Shown one piece after another: positions 18,529 through 27,126 of a DNA stretch of 64,000 nucleotides (position 1 is the stretch's first letter; every line of letters begins with the position of its first letter). Both the position numbers and the translations under genes were made by a program. The notes below the pieces were generated by a model. It did not search any database. It saw nothing but the letters and a program-made list of their open reading frames with translations, and had not been told where the DNA came from. The stretch spans positions 1,240,001 to 1,304,000 of the forward strand of contig NZ_JBHZTH010000001.1 in assembly GCF_046545555.1 (NCBI RefSeq), given 5' to 3'. This DNA comes from Winogradskyella sp046545555 (GTDB taxonomy: Bacteria > Bacteroidota > Bacteroidia > Flavobacteriales > Flavobacteriaceae).

Positions 18529-19470
18529 ATGAAAAAAATATTAGTCACAGGAGGTGCTGGTTTTGTTGGATCTCATCTTTGTGAACGTTTATTAAATGAA
18601 GGAAATGAAGTTATTTGTTTAGATAATTATTTTACTGGTTCTAAATTAAATATAGAACATTTAATGGATCATAATTATTTCGAATTAATACGTCATGATA
18701 TTACAAACCCTTTTATGGTCGAAGTAGATGAAATCTATAACTTAGCTTGTCCTGCTTCGCCTGTTCATTATCAATACAATCCAATTAAAACAATTAAAAC
18801 CTCGGTAATGGGTGCTATTAATATGTTGGGTCTCGCTAAGAGAGTACATGCTAAAATATTACAAGCTTCCACGAGTGAAGTTTATGGTGATCCTACTGTT
18901 CACCCTCAACCAGAGTCCTATTGGGGAAATGTTAACCCGATTGGCCTTCGTTCTTGTTACGACGAAGGTAAGCGTTGTGCGGAAACTTTATTTATGGATT
19001 ATCACAAAGAAAATAATGTAAAGATTAAAATCATTAGGATATTTAATACTTATGGACCTAGGATGCATCCGCAGGATGGTAGAGTAGTCTCCAACTTTAT
19101 TGTGCAGGCATTGAAGGGCGAGGATATTACTATTTTTGGTGAAGGTACACAAACTAGAAGTTTTCAATATGTTGATGATCTAATAGAAGGTACACATAGG
19201 ATGATGAATAGTAGAGATGGCTTTGTTGGTCCTGTAAATATTGGTAATCCGATAGAGTTTACTATGCTTCAATTGGCTAATGAAATTATTGATTTAACGG
19301 GTTCAAATTCTAAGTTAACTTATTTGCCTTTGCCACAAGACGATCCTATGCAACGTCAACCAGATATTAGTTTAGCTAAAAAAGAGTTAAATGGTTGGGA
19401 GCCAAAAGTGCACTTACGTGAGGGGCTTGGCCATACCATATCTTATTTTGATGAACTTTTAACAAAGTAA
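18529..19470 (+). CDS. uxs: UDP-glucuronic acid decarboxylase (UDP-xylose synthase)
   Basis: A 313-residue extended short-chain dehydrogenase. The NAD loop TGGAGFVGSH lies at residues 7-16 and the catalytic YxxxK at Tyr144-Lys148 within RSCYDEGKRCAE; NTYGPRMHPQDGRVVSNF and TRSFQYVDDLIEG are typical of UDP-glucuronate decarboxylases. It would convert UDP-glucuronate to UDP-xylose, a sugar donor for surface glycans. It stands alone, 6.7 kb before the polysaccharide locus, with no UDP-glucose dehydrogenase in the window. Confidence 0.9.
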   Translation: MKKILVTGGAGFVGSHLCERLLNEGNEVICLDNYFTGSKLNIEHLMDHNYFELIRHDITNPFMVEVDEIYNLACPASPVHYQYNPIKTIKTSVMGAINMLGLAKRVHAKILQASTSEVYGDPTVHPQPESYWGNVNPIGLRSCYDEGKRCAETLFMDYHKENNVKIKIIRIFNTYGPRMHPQDGRVVSNFIVQALKGEDITIFGEGTQTRSFQYVDDLIEGTHRMMNSRDGFVGPVNIGNPIEFTMLQLANEIIDLTGSNSKLTYLPLPQDDPMQRQPDISLAKKELNGWEPKVHLREGLGHTISYFDELLTK

Positions 19471-19501
19471 ATTAGTATTTTTTATACCTCATTATAAAAT
19501 G

Positions 19502-19533
19502 AAAAAAGCCTCTAAGGATTAGAAGCTTTTTTT
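19502..19533. terminator. Bidirectional terminator between uxs and the barrel protein gene
   Basis: AAAAAAGC-C-TCTAA pairs with TTAGA-A-GCTTTTTT around a 3-base loop, with A and T runs on the two sides. It can end uxs on the plus strand and the convergent minus-strand gene. Confidence 0.8.
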
Positions 19534-19551
19534 AGTGTGTAATTTTCGAAT

Positions 19552-20118
19552 TTATAATGCGAAAATAAGCTGTAAATGAGTTTGGAAGTGATTGTTATCA
19601 AAACCACTATCTTTATGATCGAATGCAAATTTAGCAATACTTTGTAATCTTGCACCTAGAGTTTTTCTTCTATTAAACCAAACAAGTACACCTCCACCTA
19701 AATTTGCCGAGATGTTAGTTTCATCTACGGAAAAAATCCCTAAACCAGCATTACCATAAATATCTAACCAGTCTACGTTAGGGAAAATATGTTTGCCAAA
19801 ATAGTATTTTGCATGTGTATCAAATGAAGTATAAGTAAAATCATCAGTTAACGTAACTCCGTCAATTTTATCACCTTTAGAAAACTTATTTAGTGTAAAA
19901 CCTTGCTCAATAGAAAAACCAGACTCCCAGCCTAATTCTATAGCCAAAGATATAGGTAAACCATTTGCCCAATCACCAGGACTGCTTACAGGTGATCTTG
20001 TACCTAAACTATTAATTGCGTTTAAGCCAATGCTACCAAACCATTCTTTGTCGCTACTTTGAGAAAAAGAAGAAATACTAAAAGAAACTAATATTAATAA
20101 AAGAATTATTTTTTTCAT
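19552..20118 (-). CDS. Outer membrane beta-barrel protein
   Basis: A 188-residue protein with a Sec signal peptide (about 1-20, ending SSFSQ) followed by alternating polar/hydrophobic strands, aromatic residues and a C-terminal strand ending in HLQLIFAL, typical of small Bacteroidota outer membrane barrels. The function is unknown. It lies 64 bases after the nucleotidyltransferase-fold gene on the same strand, so it could be part of that transcription unit, but the gap and content argue for an independent gene. Confidence 0.75.
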   Translation of the reverse strand: MKKIILLLILVSFSISSFSQSSDKEWFGSIGLNAINSLGTRSPVSSPGDWANGLPISLAIELGWESGFSIEQGFTLNKFSKGDKIDGVTLTDDFTYTSFDTHAKYYFGKHIFPNVDWLDIYGNAGLGIFSVDETNISANLGGGVLVWFNRRKTLGARLQSIAKFAFDHKDSGFDNNHFQTHLQLIFAL

Positions 20119-20182
20119 GCTAAATTCAATTTAATCAAAGGTAAACTTTATGATTAATAAAACAAATACTTAGTTTACTGAA

Positions 20183-21256
20183 TTATTTTTTAAATAAAAG
20201 CATGGTCTTAAGATTATTAATAATTCGTTTTCTATCATTTAAAATGGCAATCCTGTAGTTAGAATTTGAAAGAAAAAGAGATCCTCTATTAACCATAATT
20301 GATGAAATTGAAATGATTCTTACTAATTTTATATAATTTTTATGTAATAAGGGATATCTAATAAAGTAGTTAAAAAGTATATTTTTTGATTGATTATCCA
20401 GTATCTCTAAGGGTTTAAAAAAATAATTAAGACTATATATATATCCTATTAATGGCTTTTTTTGTATCTCTTCTGTTAGATGTTTGAAATCATGTTTTTC
20501 TAATAATAAAACACTATCGTAAAGGGATCTAAAACTAAATGTTTTATGAAGATGGCCATTATTATTAATTTGATGATTAAGCATGTTATGCAAAAACAAA
20601 TGTGCTTTGGATGGTGTATTTATAATTGACTCTATATTTTTTTGGTTTAGGATATTTTCAGTTACTAAATTTTTGTTTACAAATTTGTTAAATAACTTAT
20701 CGTGTAGTTCAATCGCACATATATGATCTTTTGATATTAACCTAGGCATATGTCTATGTGCAATAAAGGTATTTGCTATTGTTGTATCGGCACTAGTGTA
20801 ACCAGAAGATTCAATTATTTTGGAAGCCTTATGAATATGATTTTTTTCAATCAATATATCAATATCACCTATCATACGTTCAGCTGAATCCTCATAATAA
20901 TTAGCAGTTAATAATGCCGTTCCTTTTAAAAAAACATGGTTAATTTTATGTTCTTTCAATAGTTGAGAAATTTTAAGTGCTTGTGTTGTTATTGAAACAT
21001 TTCTATTTCTATTGATGTCTGTCAATATTTCTAAATAATCCTTTAATTCATGTGGTAATTCCTTTAATAAGCCTTTCGCTTTAAGTCTGCAATAAATCGC
21101 TGGTAATATGAGATGTTTACTACCTTCCGTAACAATATAATCCCAATTAAATTTAGAGTTTTTAAGCTTTTTTTCTAGATAAGACGGTTGGGTTTCGAAA
21201 CTGAGTATGTCAGCAATATTTTGATATGTTTCAGTTATATTACCCATTTTGAGCAC
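20183..21256 (-). CDS. Nucleotidyltransferase-fold family protein
   Basis: A 357-residue protein with the core of a polymerase-beta-like nucleotidyltransferase: HVFLKGTALL at residues 108-116 and ERMIGDIDILIEK at 126-138, where Asp131 and Asp133 would bind metal. The layout matches the uncharacterised nucleotidyltransferase family often found near peptide-modification or capsule genes. Its substrate is unknown. It starts 25 bases after the HprK-like gene, with which it surely forms an operon. The C-terminal 100 residues are helical and basic, without a domain I recognise. Confidence 0.75.
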   Translation of the reverse strand: MLKMGNITETYQNIADILSFETQPSYLEKKLKNSKFNWDYIVTEGSKHLILPAIYCRLKAKGLLKELPHELKDYLEILTDINRNRNVSITTQALKISQLLKEHKINHVFLKGTALLTANYYEDSAERMIGDIDILIEKNHIHKASKIIESSGYTSADTTIANTFIAHRHMPRLISKDHICAIELHDKLFNKFVNKNLVTENILNQKNIESIINTPSKAHLFLHNMLNHQINNNGHLHKTFSFRSLYDSVLLLEKHDFKHLTEEIQKKPLIGYIYSLNYFFKPLEILDNQSKNILFNYFIRYPLLHKNYIKLVRIISISSIMVNRGSLFLSNSNYRIAILNDRKRIINNLKTMLLFKK

Positions 21257-21281
21257 GCATAATTTAAGATAAATATAGGGT

Positions 21282-22415
21282 TTATTTATTTTTGCTCAGT
21301 TGAATAAAAAGTTGTTTGGTACATTCAATAGCGTCTGGGGTGTTGCTATAAGTCATCTTATATATTTTAATACTTTCTAACCAATCTAAAAATTGTTTGG
21401 TGTGTTTCTGATTAGGTGATAACCATGAATCTGGAATGACTGTTTCCAAAAGCTTTTTTATAGATATGTTTTCTAAGGTTATGTCTGAACCTTTTTTGTA
21501 GTTAACCATAACTATAGCTTTACAAGGGTAATTATTTACTTGCCAATTTTTATTAGGAACATATTTAATCGGGCCTTTTAATTTATTAAGATACGTTGTT
21601 GGTAGATTATCAAAATTCTTAATAATGGGTCGTAGGATATCAAAGGCACCTTCTTTTATAGATATGGCTAATGGATTACTGTAAATATGATTATTTTTAG
21701 ATAGCATTGGCGAAATGTCATCAGCTACTAATTTAAATCCGTTTGCTGCTAATAACGAACATAAGGTACTTTTTCCTTGTCCTGATTTGCCTACAAATAG
21801 AATAGAATTTGTAAAATCTGTAATAGTTGACCCATGAAATGTAGCAATCCAATCACTTTCTTTTTTATTATGAATTGTACACAGCAAATGCATAATAAAC
21901 TTACCTTGTATAAGGTGATAATCTTTTTTTGCAGCTACTGTAATTAGATGTTCTTCTTTATATATTAGCCAATTATCATTTTCTAAGAAAATATCAAAAA
22001 TTGAATTATTTTTTGCGTCTACTTTGGTTTCGAGATAAGCAATCGCCGGATGAATTATTTTTAGTGCTAATTCTGAGTCGTAATAAATCTTAATTTTTGT
22101 TTTATCAAAACTGTACTGTTTTACAATGTTGCGTTTTGTATTTGAGAATTTAATATTAGCCAGTACTTCTTGCTTTTCAATAGAATTACAGCGTTTTAAG
22201 TACGAGAGTATATTCTGAGATACATCAGATTCTGATGCTGTATTTGTAATACCTAACTTAAAATGAAAATCGAGTAATGAGTCTGATTCAAAATACGACT
22301 CTAAAATAGTCTTAAACTCTTTAGTTACTACACTATACTTATTTGACTTAGCATACCATAGTATCCATTGATTACCAACTAATTTTTGATACGTTGGAGA
22401 TAGATCAAACTTCAA
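21282..22415 (-). CDS. HPr kinase-like protein with possible PqqD-like N-terminus
   Basis: A 377-residue protein. Residues 195-240 contain a P-loop GKSGQGKST (209-217), preceded by a conserved His194 (ATFHGS) and followed by VADDISP (230-236), the arrangement of the HPr serine kinase core. Residues 1-80, with GNQWILWYAKSNKYSVV and spaced helices, resemble a PqqD-type peptide-binding domain; that part is inference. It is not the sugar-regulatory HprK: length and N-terminus differ and no HPr gene is near. Similar kinases phosphorylate precursor peptides in some lasso peptide clusters. It starts 15 bases after the small peptide gene. Confidence 0.72.
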   Translation of the reverse strand: MKFDLSPTYQKLVGNQWILWYAKSNKYSVVTKEFKTILESYFESDSLLDFHFKLGITNTASESDVSQNILSYLKRCNSIEKQEVLANIKFSNTKRNIVKQYSFDKTKIKIYYDSELALKIIHPAIAYLETKVDAKNNSIFDIFLENDNWLIYKEEHLITVAAKKDYHLIQGKFIMHLLCTIHNKKESDWIATFHGSTITDFTNSILFVGKSGQGKSTLCSLLAANGFKLVADDISPMLSKNNHIYSNPLAISIKEGAFDILRPIIKNFDNLPTTYLNKLKGPIKYVPNKNWQVNNYPCKAIVMVNYKKGSDITLENISIKKLLETVIPDSWLSPNQKHTKQFLDWLESIKIYKMTYSNTPDAIECTKQLFIQLSKNK

Positions 22416-22430
22416 AATTTAAAAATAATA

Positions 22431-22589
22431 TTAGCTAAAATCGTCACCTGGATCCGGAATCGAGGATTCTTGAGCTTTAAGAGGATTTAAAATAGCGAAA
22501 GTTCCGACAGCAGTTAGAGCTGCATATTTACCCATTTTTTTAATGGCGTCCTTACGAGTGATATTATCGGTATTACTGTCTTTTTTCAT
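22431..22589 (-). CDS. Small peptide with hydrophobic leader and acidic tail (candidate modified-peptide precursor)
   Basis: A 52-residue open frame too short for common cutoffs. It begins MKKDSNTDNITRKDAIKKMG, continues with a hydrophobic stretch YAALTAVGTFAIL (22-34), then NPLKAQ, and ends ESSIPDPGDDFS. The leader resembles a Sec or Tat-like signal with possible cleavage after KAQ, leaving about 12 residues with a C-terminal Ser. It is supported by a -7 element 22 bases upstream (22611-22618), tight spacing to the HprK-like gene and sensible codon use. Function unknown; substrate of the adjacent kinase is the working idea. It could instead be a plain secreted peptide. Confidence 0.68.
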   Translation of the reverse strand: MKKDSNTDNITRKDAIKKMGKYAALTAVGTFAILNPLKAQESSIPDPGDDFS

Positions 22590-22610
22590 GGCTTTGGCCT
22601 AGATTTGATT

Positions 22611-22618
22611 CAAAAATA
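22611..22618 (-). promoter_or_regulatory. Probable -7 element of the small peptide operon
   Basis: On the minus strand the bases read TATTTTTG, a full match to TAnnTTTG, 21 bases before the peptide ATG. A clear -33 TTTG at the usual spacing is not seen. Confidence 0.4.
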
Positions 22619-22726
22619 ATAAAATATTTTATTTATTATGAGGTAAAAATAAAAAGGTTTCCGTTAATAAAATTACTAATTCATATAACCTAAACTAAAT
22701 GAATCTTATAAAGTCTACGTAATTTT

Positions 22727-22776
22727 TTAAGACAAGGTTCTTTTTCCGTTGCAAATAAAGAACCTTTACGTCTTAA
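22727..22776. terminator. Long inverted repeat downstream of the T9SS cargo gene
   Basis: TTAAGAC-AAGGTTCTTT (22727-22743) pairs with AAAGAACCTT (22757-22766) and GTCTTAA (22770-22776), a 17-bp stem with one 3-base bulge. It lies 15 bases beyond the stop at 22791. A U tract is lacking on either strand, so it may stabilise or process the 3' end rather than terminate by itself. Confidence 0.5.
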
Positions 22777-22790
22777 AGTTGAGATGTAAT

Positions 22791-25700
22791 CTATTTTAAA
22801 ATCACTTTTTTAGATATAGTTTGAGATACATTGCTTAGTTTCACAATATATACACCTGTGCTAAGATTATTTATATTTATAGCATGGTTTCTTTTAGAAC
22901 TATCAAGTTCCGTCAAATGAACAATTCTCCCTTGTAAATCATATATATTTGCCGTGGTATTTGCTGATAACTGCCCAACAATTATTATTCTTTTCTCAGC
23001 GTCTTTTGTGAAAATACTTAAGTCATTTAGTTGATTTTCCGAAGATGATAAGGTGGTATTAGAAAATCTTAAAAAGAAACGTCCGGTACCATTTAAATTG
23101 CTAACAGGTGTAAATATGTAATTAGATGTGTTTAGTAATGTCGTTATGTTATTCAACGTATCATCTAAATATACGTTAATTACTCCTGGAATAGCCATTT
23201 CAGGTATGCTAAATGTTATTTGCTCTCCTTCATTGGCATTTACACCAATAGGAATTGTTACATCGTTTATATCATTATTGCTTAGCGATTGAATTGCCAT
23301 ATCTATACCTGTATTATTTTCTAATAAGTGAGAGTATATTGAAAATTGAGGTGCAATATCTCCAAAAACACTTGAGTCATATCCGTTGTCAAGACCTTGA
23401 CTAGCATTGGGTGTGAAATAAAAATCCGTATGATAATTTTTGTCATTGCTAGTAGATTGAAGTCTTAAAAAAGAAATATTATCTGCGCTACTAGTATTTT
23501 GAGCATTTCTATTTGCTATAAAATCATCTGTATCACCAAAACTTCTCATTGCAGGTGTAAAGGAAACATTAGCACCACCAGTTTGAGATGCAACAAAAAA
23601 TCCTTGACCGGGTGCAATTAATGCATCAGGATTCATTTCTAAAAATGCTTGATTCCATATCGCATAATTTGTTATTGAATCATCATAACCATAAACACCA
23701 AACGAATTGGTATCGAATACAGAAGTGCTGTTGGCTGCTAAAAATGCGTCTAGTCTAATATATGATGGATATGGATTTCCTATGAGATTCCATTCAGGAG
23801 AATTGGTACCACTAACAACAATTGGAGTATTGATGGCATCAGTTGTCATTTCGCCTTCAAAAACTAAGATGCCTACACTACTACTAGCGCTAGCTTCGTC
23901 TGTTGCAGCTCTATAACCGATGCTAGGATCTAAAGTTTGCGCTGCATCTGCAGGTACATCCTCATCGTAATTTAAAAATTCACCAATACCAGATTTGTCA
24001 TACGGTCCAAATAATCTTACCGATGGATCAACCGGATTTGCAAATAAGTTTAATTCATTTTGTTGAAATTGAGCAAAATCTCCAAAAGTAGATCCGCTTA
24101 AAGGTGGGGAAATTAAATCATTACCTCCAGAGCCTGTAATAAAACGATTAGTATATCGTCTGTAAATGAGTGTAGAGTTGTTAACAACGTTATCTGCTAT
24201 AAAGGTTCCAAACCTAGTAGAATTTGATCTAATAGTTAATTCACCATCGTTTGTAAATGTACCAGATAATTTTAAGCCTCCAGTTTGATTGATTACTAGT
24301 TTTGCACCGCTTGCTATATTTAGGTTATTTATCGTTGTATTTTCATCAATAATATCGGCATTAGAATTTGCGTTGCCAGAAGTTACAGTAATATCATCAA
24401 AAGGATGTGCAATTCCGCTAGGATTTGCAGGACTCCAACCAACACCATCTACATATGTATAATTAGTGGCAGGTGGAGCAACGCCTTCGATTTTAAAATT
24501 ATCTAATTCGATGGTGTCTGAAGCGCTATTTAATGTTCCAGTTAGCACAAGACCAACTGTTGATGTACCATCTGCAATAGTTTCACTTATTGTACCAGAT
24601 ATATTTCCGTTATAAAATTCTACTGCAGGTTGGGTAATGCCATCTATTACTAGAGTATAGCTGCCAGTGTCTCCTACTGCTATTACATTAAAATCAAAGG
24701 AAACAGCTACTGAAGTATATCCAAACACATTAATAGCGTTGAAGGTAAATGTGTAAGGGTCTAAAGATGGTTCAGTATTTTCTCCCTCTAGATCTCTACC
24801 AAACGCAGAATTTCCCGAAAAATTAGGGTTATCTGTAGATGCAGTTTGAATAAATAAGCCTTCACTTGGAGAACTTGGATCTACGAACGTTTGGCTAGCG
24901 ATATCGTTAGACCAACTAGGAGTGGTATTATCAAAATCTTCTATAGCTATAGTTTCTATACCATCATTATCTGCAATCGTTAAATCGAAAGTTGCATTAG
25001 TGCCAACAACTGCGTTATCGCCACCTGTAACTCCAGTAATACTGAGCGTTAGTGTTTCGCTGCCTTCTATTAATATATCGTCTGTAATAGTTATTATTAC
25101 AGTTTTGTCTGTGTTATCTCCTCCTGCAAAAACTACTGCTTGTGTTGTATAGCCATCTATATCTGTATTGTTACCGCTAGTGAGTTCTACATTGAAGTTG
25201 GTAGCATTTATTGCATCTTCGTTTGATATAGATATTATTAAATCGAATGTCCCATCATCTTCACTTACAATTGCAGTACTGGTTTGAAATTGTACTGTAG
25301 TATTAGAGCTAAATGTTTGCCCATTATTTATAAGACCTCTTGTTTGAGTAGCAGGGCTTTGCCATGTAAAATCTGAGTATTGACTGCCTGTACCGCTTAA
25401 TTGAAGCGACTGGTCAACAGGTGTATTACTAGGCTCTGAAACACCTATGTCTGTTGTAGTCAGTCCAATTGCTTCGCCATTAGTAGCCACAAATGTTCCA
25501 TCATAAGATAAAAATTGCACCACGATGCCATTTGTACTACCGTCGTCATAAATTAATGCCATTCCTTCTGGCTCTCCATTTTGTAGAGAGAAGTTAATTG
25601 AGGCAATAGTAAAACCATTCACGATAGATTGATTATCTGGCGTGGTGTAGTAGTTTTCACCACCAACTTGAACTCCGCCGCTGTCACCACTATACGGTTG

Positions 25701-25880
25701 AATATACCAATTTGCTAGTGGGTAAGTAATTATGTCTGTGACGACTATTTCAACGCCTTCATTTACGTCACCACCATTATTATCATAATGTATTTCATTG
25801 ATCCAAGCGTCAGCTGAAGTTTGAGAAAACCCAAAACTACTTATTAAAAGAATTGCCAAAAAAGCATGTAAATGTCTCAT
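22791..25880 (-). CDS. T9SS type A sorted multidomain surface protein with Calx-beta repeat
   Basis: A 1029-residue secreted protein. Residues 1-19 form a signal peptide (ends GFSQ). An N-terminal lamin-tail-like region (about 24-180, with INEIHYDNNGGDVNEGVEIV) is followed by a Calx-beta domain (about 190-305), a jelly-roll-like segment (310-465), a middle region without a recognised domain, and a C-terminal T9SS sorting domain (about 950-1029, with IYDLQGRIV and GVYIVKLSN then SKKVILK). It should cross the outer membrane by type IX secretion and be anchored or released. No catalytic motif was seen; an adhesive or structural role is a guess. Confidence 0.85.
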   Translation of the reverse strand: MRHLHAFLAILLISSFGFSQTSADAWINEIHYDNNGGDVNEGVEIVVTDIITYPLANWYIQPYSGDSGGVQVGGENYYTTPDNQSIVNGFTIASINFSLQNGEPEGMALIYDDGSTNGIVVQFLSYDGTFVATNGEAIGLTTTDIGVSEPSNTPVDQSLQLSGTGSQYSDFTWQSPATQTRGLINNGQTFSSNTTVQFQTSTAIVSEDDGTFDLIISISNEDAINATNFNVELTSGNNTDIDGYTTQAVVFAGGDNTDKTVIITITDDILIEGSETLTLSITGVTGGDNAVVGTNATFDLTIADNDGIETIAIEDFDNTTPSWSNDIASQTFVDPSSPSEGLFIQTASTDNPNFSGNSAFGRDLEGENTEPSLDPYTFTFNAINVFGYTSVAVSFDFNVIAVGDTGSYTLVIDGITQPAVEFYNGNISGTISETIADGTSTVGLVLTGTLNSASDTIELDNFKIEGVAPPATNYTYVDGVGWSPANPSGIAHPFDDITVTSGNANSNADIIDENTTINNLNIASGAKLVINQTGGLKLSGTFTNDGELTIRSNSTRFGTFIADNVVNNSTLIYRRYTNRFITGSGGNDLISPPLSGSTFGDFAQFQQNELNLFANPVDPSVRLFGPYDKSGIGEFLNYDEDVPADAAQTLDPSIGYRAATDEASASSSVGILVFEGEMTTDAINTPIVVSGTNSPEWNLIGNPYPSYIRLDAFLAANSTSVFDTNSFGVYGYDDSITNYAIWNQAFLEMNPDALIAPGQGFFVASQTGGANVSFTPAMRSFGDTDDFIANRNAQNTSSADNISFLRLQSTSNDKNYHTDFYFTPNASQGLDNGYDSSVFGDIAPQFSIYSHLLENNTGIDMAIQSLSNNDINDVTIPIGVNANEGEQITFSIPEMAIPGVINVYLDDTLNNITTLLNTSNYIFTPVSNLNGTGRFFLRFSNTTLSSSENQLNDLSIFTKDAEKRIIIVGQLSANTTANIYDLQGRIVHLTELDSSKRNHAININNLSTGVYIVKLSNVSQTISKKVILK

Positions 25881-26200
25881 ATGTCCTATATATGTGTTAT
25901 TCGTCGATAAAAATCAAAACTTGGCTAAGCTTTTGAAAATAAAGGGGTTTCAAATATAATAAAACTGTAGAATTAACAAATATGGATCTATTATTATACT
26001 GTTAATTGAACCTTATTAAAAGATTGTAATAGGCCTTAATAGTAAATTGAATTGTTTTAGATTTGTAGAATTGCTGTTTTTATAAGTGAAGAAATTAAAT
26101 TTAGAATACTATGAGCTTAGAATTACAGAAATATGAGTTATAGATTAAATAAGCATCTAAATATTATCTACCTGTTATGGGGTGCTAAATCATTTATTTA
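25881..26200. other. Intergenic region between T9SS cargo gene and polysaccharide locus
   Basis: These 320 bases separate divergent genes. They hold the strong minus-strand promoter at 25951-25980. On the plus strand a TAGATTTG at 26058-26065 matches the -7 consensus without a good -33 partner; it would give the polysaccharide locus a leader of about 130 bases. A 10-codon frame (26111-26143, MSLELQKYEL) lies in that leader but has no independent support. No repeat or RNA gene was recognised. Confidence 0.5.
25951..25980 (-). promoter_or_regulatory. Bacteroidota-type promoter of the T9SS cargo gene
   Basis: On the minus strand TTTG (25980-25977), 18 bases, then TATATTTG (25958-25951) match the -33/-7 consensus exactly. 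Transcription would begin near 25944, about 63 bases before the start codon. Confidence 0.7.
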
Positions 26201-27091
26201 ATGGAAACATTTTGTCGTAACAATTGTAACGTTTGTGGGTCGAGTAATTATAAAAAGAAATTTGAGTTTAGTTATACAAGCAATTATGTATTAGAAAAAC
26301 TAGATATAGAAGAAAGTCCTAATACTTATATAATGATTTGTATTGATTGTGGACATAATTATGCATATCCGCAATTGCATCACTCTTTATTAGCAAAATA
26401 TTATGAGGTTTTAAATTCTGAATTTTTTGATTTAGATAAGTTACCAAAAACAGATGTGTTGTTTAAAGAACACGCAAAAGTTCGAAATCTTGTCGAACAA
26501 AATACTACAAATGGTAATATTCTAGAAGTAGGGTCTGGATATGGATTCTTAGTTAATGGTTTTGATACTAAAAAATGGAATAAATATGCAGTAGAACCTT
26601 CTCCGCATGCATCAAGATATTTAAGAGAAAACTCTAAAGTAAATATTCAGAATACAACCTTTGAAAATGCTATCTTCAAAGATAATTATTTTGATGTTAT
26701 TGTGCTTTTTGATGTGATTGAACACATACAAAACCCTCAGTTTTTTTTTAATAGAATAAAAGAGATATTAAAGCCTGACGGTTATGTTTATATTGGTACG
26801 GGTAATATTGAAAGTTTAAATGCTAAAATTGCACAAAAGCATTGGGCCTATTTTGGATCTTGGGAGCATATTTCTTTTTTTACAAAAAAAAGTATAAAAT
26901 TTTTGCTAAGTAGTAATGATATGAAATTAGTAAAAATTGTAAAAAGGCCTTATAAAATAGGTTTTCATAATTACAGTAGTTTTTTTAAAAATATTGTAAA
27001 ATGTTTTTTAAAACTTTTTAGTTCTGAGCCTAGAGTAAATGTACTTACAAACGATCACGTAACTATTATAGCAAAGAAAATTGAACACTAA
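26201..27091 (+). CDS. Class I SAM-dependent methyltransferase with zinc-ribbon-like N-terminus
   Basis: A 296-residue methyltransferase. Two CxxC pairs (Cys9/Cys12 and Cys47/Cys50) in CNVCGSS and CIDCGHNYAYPQ probably bind zinc; the SAM motif ILEVGSGYGF is at 107-116 and VIVLFDVIEHIQNP follows. This layout is common in polysaccharide clusters, where such enzymes methylate sugars or nucleotide sugars. It is the first gene of the plus-strand locus. The acceptor is unknown. Confidence 0.85.
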   Translation: METFCRNNCNVCGSSNYKKKFEFSYTSNYVLEKLDIEESPNTYIMICIDCGHNYAYPQLHHSLLAKYYEVLNSEFFDLDKLPKTDVLFKEHAKVRNLVEQNTTNGNILEVGSGYGFLVNGFDTKKWNKYAVEPSPHASRYLRENSKVNIQNTTFENAIFKDNYFDVIVLFDVIEHIQNPQFFFNRIKEILKPDGYVYIGTGNIESLNAKIAQKHWAYFGSWEHISFFTKKSIKFLLSSNDMKLVKIVKRPYKIGFHNYSSFFKNIVKCFLKLFSSEPRVNVLTNDHVTIIAKKIEH

Positions 27092-27126
27092 TAGAATAAT
27101 TATCCGTTATATAAAGAGGACCAATT

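Noticed and set aside
20183..22589. Complete lasso peptide cluster
   Set aside because: The kinase, nucleotidyltransferase and peptide genes recall lasso tailoring, but no asparagine-synthase-like cyclase, transglutaminase-like peptidase or RRE protein is present, and the peptide lacks the expected Gly and ring Asp/Glu layout after the leader.
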